From assembly GCF_001519065.1 (NCBI RefSeq), contig NZ_KQ954258.1:124001-188000 (forward strand): a stretch of DNA of 64,000 nucleotides, read 5' to 3'. The position numbers and the translations under genes were made by a program. The notes under the pieces are model-generated. The model did not search any database, was not told where the DNA came from, and saw only the letters and a list, made by a program, of their open reading frames with translations. The stretch comes from Novosphingobium sp. FSW06-99 (GTDB lineage: Bacteria; Pseudomonadota; Alphaproteobacteria; Sphingomonadales; Sphingomonadaceae). Shown in pieces: positions 62,665-64,000 of this stretch (positions are counted from its first letter, which is position 1; every line of letters begins with the position of its first letter).

Positions 62665-64000
62665 TCAAACCGCGAGGCAGGCCAGCTTGATTTCGAGATA
62701 GTCGTCAACGCCAAGGTGCGATCCCTCGCGGCCCTGACCCGATTCCTTGACCCCGCCGAACGGGGCGACTTCGGTCGAGATCAACCCGGTGTTGAACCCG
62801 ACCATGCCATATTCGAGCGCATCCATCAGCCGCCACTGGCGCGATGCGTTGGCGGTATAGACATAGGCGGCCAGCCCCGCGCGGGTGTCGTTGGCCAGAT
62901 GCACCGCTTCGGCTTCGTCCTGGAACCGGATCAGCCCCGCCAGCGGACCGAACGTTTCTTCGCGCGCCAGCAATGCATCGGGGCGGACATCGACCAGCAC
63001 GGTTGGCTGGAAAAACCGCGCGCCTGCCGAATGCGGTTCGCCACCGGTCAGCACATGCGCGCCATGCGCCACCGCATCGGCCACATGCGCCGCAATCTTG
63101 GTGACCGCGCGGCCATCGATCAACGGGCCCTGTTCGGTCGGCCCTTCCAGTCCATGGCCGATGCGGAACTGCCCCACGCGCGCCGCCAGCTTTTGCGCAA
63201 ACGCATCATAGACCGCATCGTGGACATAGAGCCGGTTGGCACAGACGCAGGTCTGCCCGGTGTTGCGGAACTTCGATGCCAGCGCGCCTTCGACCGCGGC
63301 ATCGATATCGGCATCCTCGAACACAATGAACGGCGCGTTGCCGCCCAGTTCCAGGCTGACCCGCTTGACCGTGGTGGCGCATTGCGCGGCCAGCAGTTTG
63401 CCCACCGGGGTCGATCCGGTGAAGGTGAACTTGGCGACGCGCGGATCGCCCGTCAGCACGCCCCCGATCGCCTTGGCATCACCGGTGATCACGCTGAACA
63501 CGCCCGCCGGAACGCCCGCTTCCTCTGCCAGCACCGCCAGCGCCAGCGCCGAAAACGGCGTCAGTTCGGATGGCTTGACCACGAACGGGCAACCCACTGC
63601 CAGCGCCGGGCCAGCCTTGCGCGTGATCATCGCCAGCGGGAAATTCCATGGCGTGATCGCGCCCACCACGCCCACCGGCTGGCGCGTGACCACCAGCCGC
63701 CGGTCGGCGGCATGCGGGGTCAGCACTTCGCCGCGTACCCGCCGCGCCTCTTCGGCAAACCATTCGAGGAACGCGGCGGCATAGGCCACTTCGCCCTTGG
63801 CCTCGGCCAGCGGCTTGCCCTGTTCGGCAGTCATGATCAGCGCCAGATCGTCGGCGTGGGCCAGCATCAGCTCGGCCCAGCGGCGCACAATGGCGCCGCG
63901 TTCCTTGCCGGTGCGGGCTTTCCATCCGGCAAACGCGGCCTTGGCGGCAGTGACCGCCTCGTCGGTCTCGGCCGCACCGAAATCGGGCACATGGCCGATC
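62665..64000 (-). CDS. gabD: NAD(P)-dependent succinate-semialdehyde dehydrogenase (start outside window)
   Basis: An aldehyde dehydrogenase of the GabD group, about 445 residues visible. The frame runs on to the window edge, with the usual IGHVPDFGAAET N-terminal part at its edge, so the start is missing. The catalytic Cys is in NTGQTCVCANR and the catalytic Glu in LELGGNAPF. Two Cys side by side in the active site (TCVC) match GabD-type enzymes. Oxidising succinate semialdehyde to succinate closes a GABA pathway, consistent with the polyamine genes nearby. A rho-independent terminator follows the stop. Confidence 0.9.
   Translation of the reverse strand, partial: IGHVPDFGAAETDEAVTAAKAAFAGWKARTGKERGAIVRRWAELMLAHADDLALIMTAEQGKPLAEAKGEVAYAAAFLEWFAEEARRVRGEVLTPHAADRRLVVTRQPVGVVGAITPWNFPLAMITRKAGPALAVGCPFVVKPSELTPFSALALAVLAEEAGVPAGVFSVITGDAKAIGGVLTGDPRVAKFTFTGSTPVGKLLAAQCATTVKRVSLELGGNAPFIVFEDADIDAAVEGALASKFRNTGQTCVCANRLYVHDAVYDAFAQKLAARVGQFRIGHGLEGPTEQGPLIDGRAVTKIAAHVADAVAHGAHVLTGGEPHSAGARFFQPTVLVDVRPDALLAREETFGPLAGLIRFQDEAEAVHLANDTRAGLAAYVYTANASRQWRLMDALEYGMVGFNTGLISTEVAPFGGVKESGQGREGSHLGVDDYLEIKLACLAV

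Overview
The window looks like a chromosomal segment of a GC-rich alphaproteobacterium, most likely a sphingomonad such as Novosphingobium or a close relative. That placement is inferred from the strong GC3 bias, the aerobic-type cobalamin genes with BluB, the large TonB-dependent receptor, TPR-sulfotransferase and tricorn-like S41 proteins, and a G-rich intergenic repeat of a kind I associate with sphingomonads. No database search was possible. Genes are tightly packed, with many ATGA/GTGA/TGATG overlaps. Both window edges cut a gene: a LON-domain protein on the left and a succinate-semialdehyde dehydrogenase-type enzyme on the right. Layout: 0-6 kb holds housekeeping genes (LON-domain protein, marC, a secreted hypothetical protein, folD, yggT, argB, a queuosine-precursor transporter, a concentrative nucleoside transporter). 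6-13.7 kb holds metY, a giant tricorn-like S41 peptidase, a 2-oxoadipate dioxygenase/decarboxylase-like gene divergent from a LysR regulator, and a small cytochrome c. 13.7-22.8 kb is a cobalamin assembly island: cobU-cobT-cobS-cobQ leftward, and cobC-cbiB-cobD-bluB followed by a cobalamin riboswitch, a DUF1636 protein and cobB rightward. 22.8-31.8 kb is an accessory redox and regulatory region: a YeeE/YedE pair, a flavin monooxygenase, tRNA-Pro, three LysR regulators and their likely target oxidoreductases. 31.8-43 kb: an M16 peptidase carrying a TonB-C-like domain, then a lipid-modification locus with two paralogous cyclopropane-synthase-like methyltransferases, an FAD oxidoreductase, DUF1295, DUF1365 and DUF6134 proteins, a secreted peroxiredoxin and an ECF sigma/anti-sigma pair. 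43-48.1 kb: a three-gene operon encoding a fused DegT aminotransferase-flavoprotein, a family 2 glycosyltransferase and a Wzx-type flippase. 48.3-49.2 kb: a SRAP (YedK/HMCES-like) gene disrupted by a 267-bp MITE with TA target duplication. 49.2-64 kb has a polyamine theme: two divergent twin-arginine spermidine-dehydrogenase-like proteins, a TPR-sulfotransferase, a TonB-dependent receptor, agmatine deiminase and N-carbamoylputrescine amidase in one operon with an NCS1 transporter, a divergent TetR regulator with a near-perfect palindromic operator, and a succinate-semialdehyde dehydrogenase. Together these could carry agmatine and spermidine through putrescine and 4-aminobutanal/GABA to succinate, though the intermediate steps are not in the window. 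The most novel items are the fused aminotransferase-flavoprotein glycan operon, the two diverged methyltransferases in the lipid locus, the TonB-C/M16 fusion, and the MITE family with a second degenerate end that supplies the stop codon of the nucleoside transporter gene.
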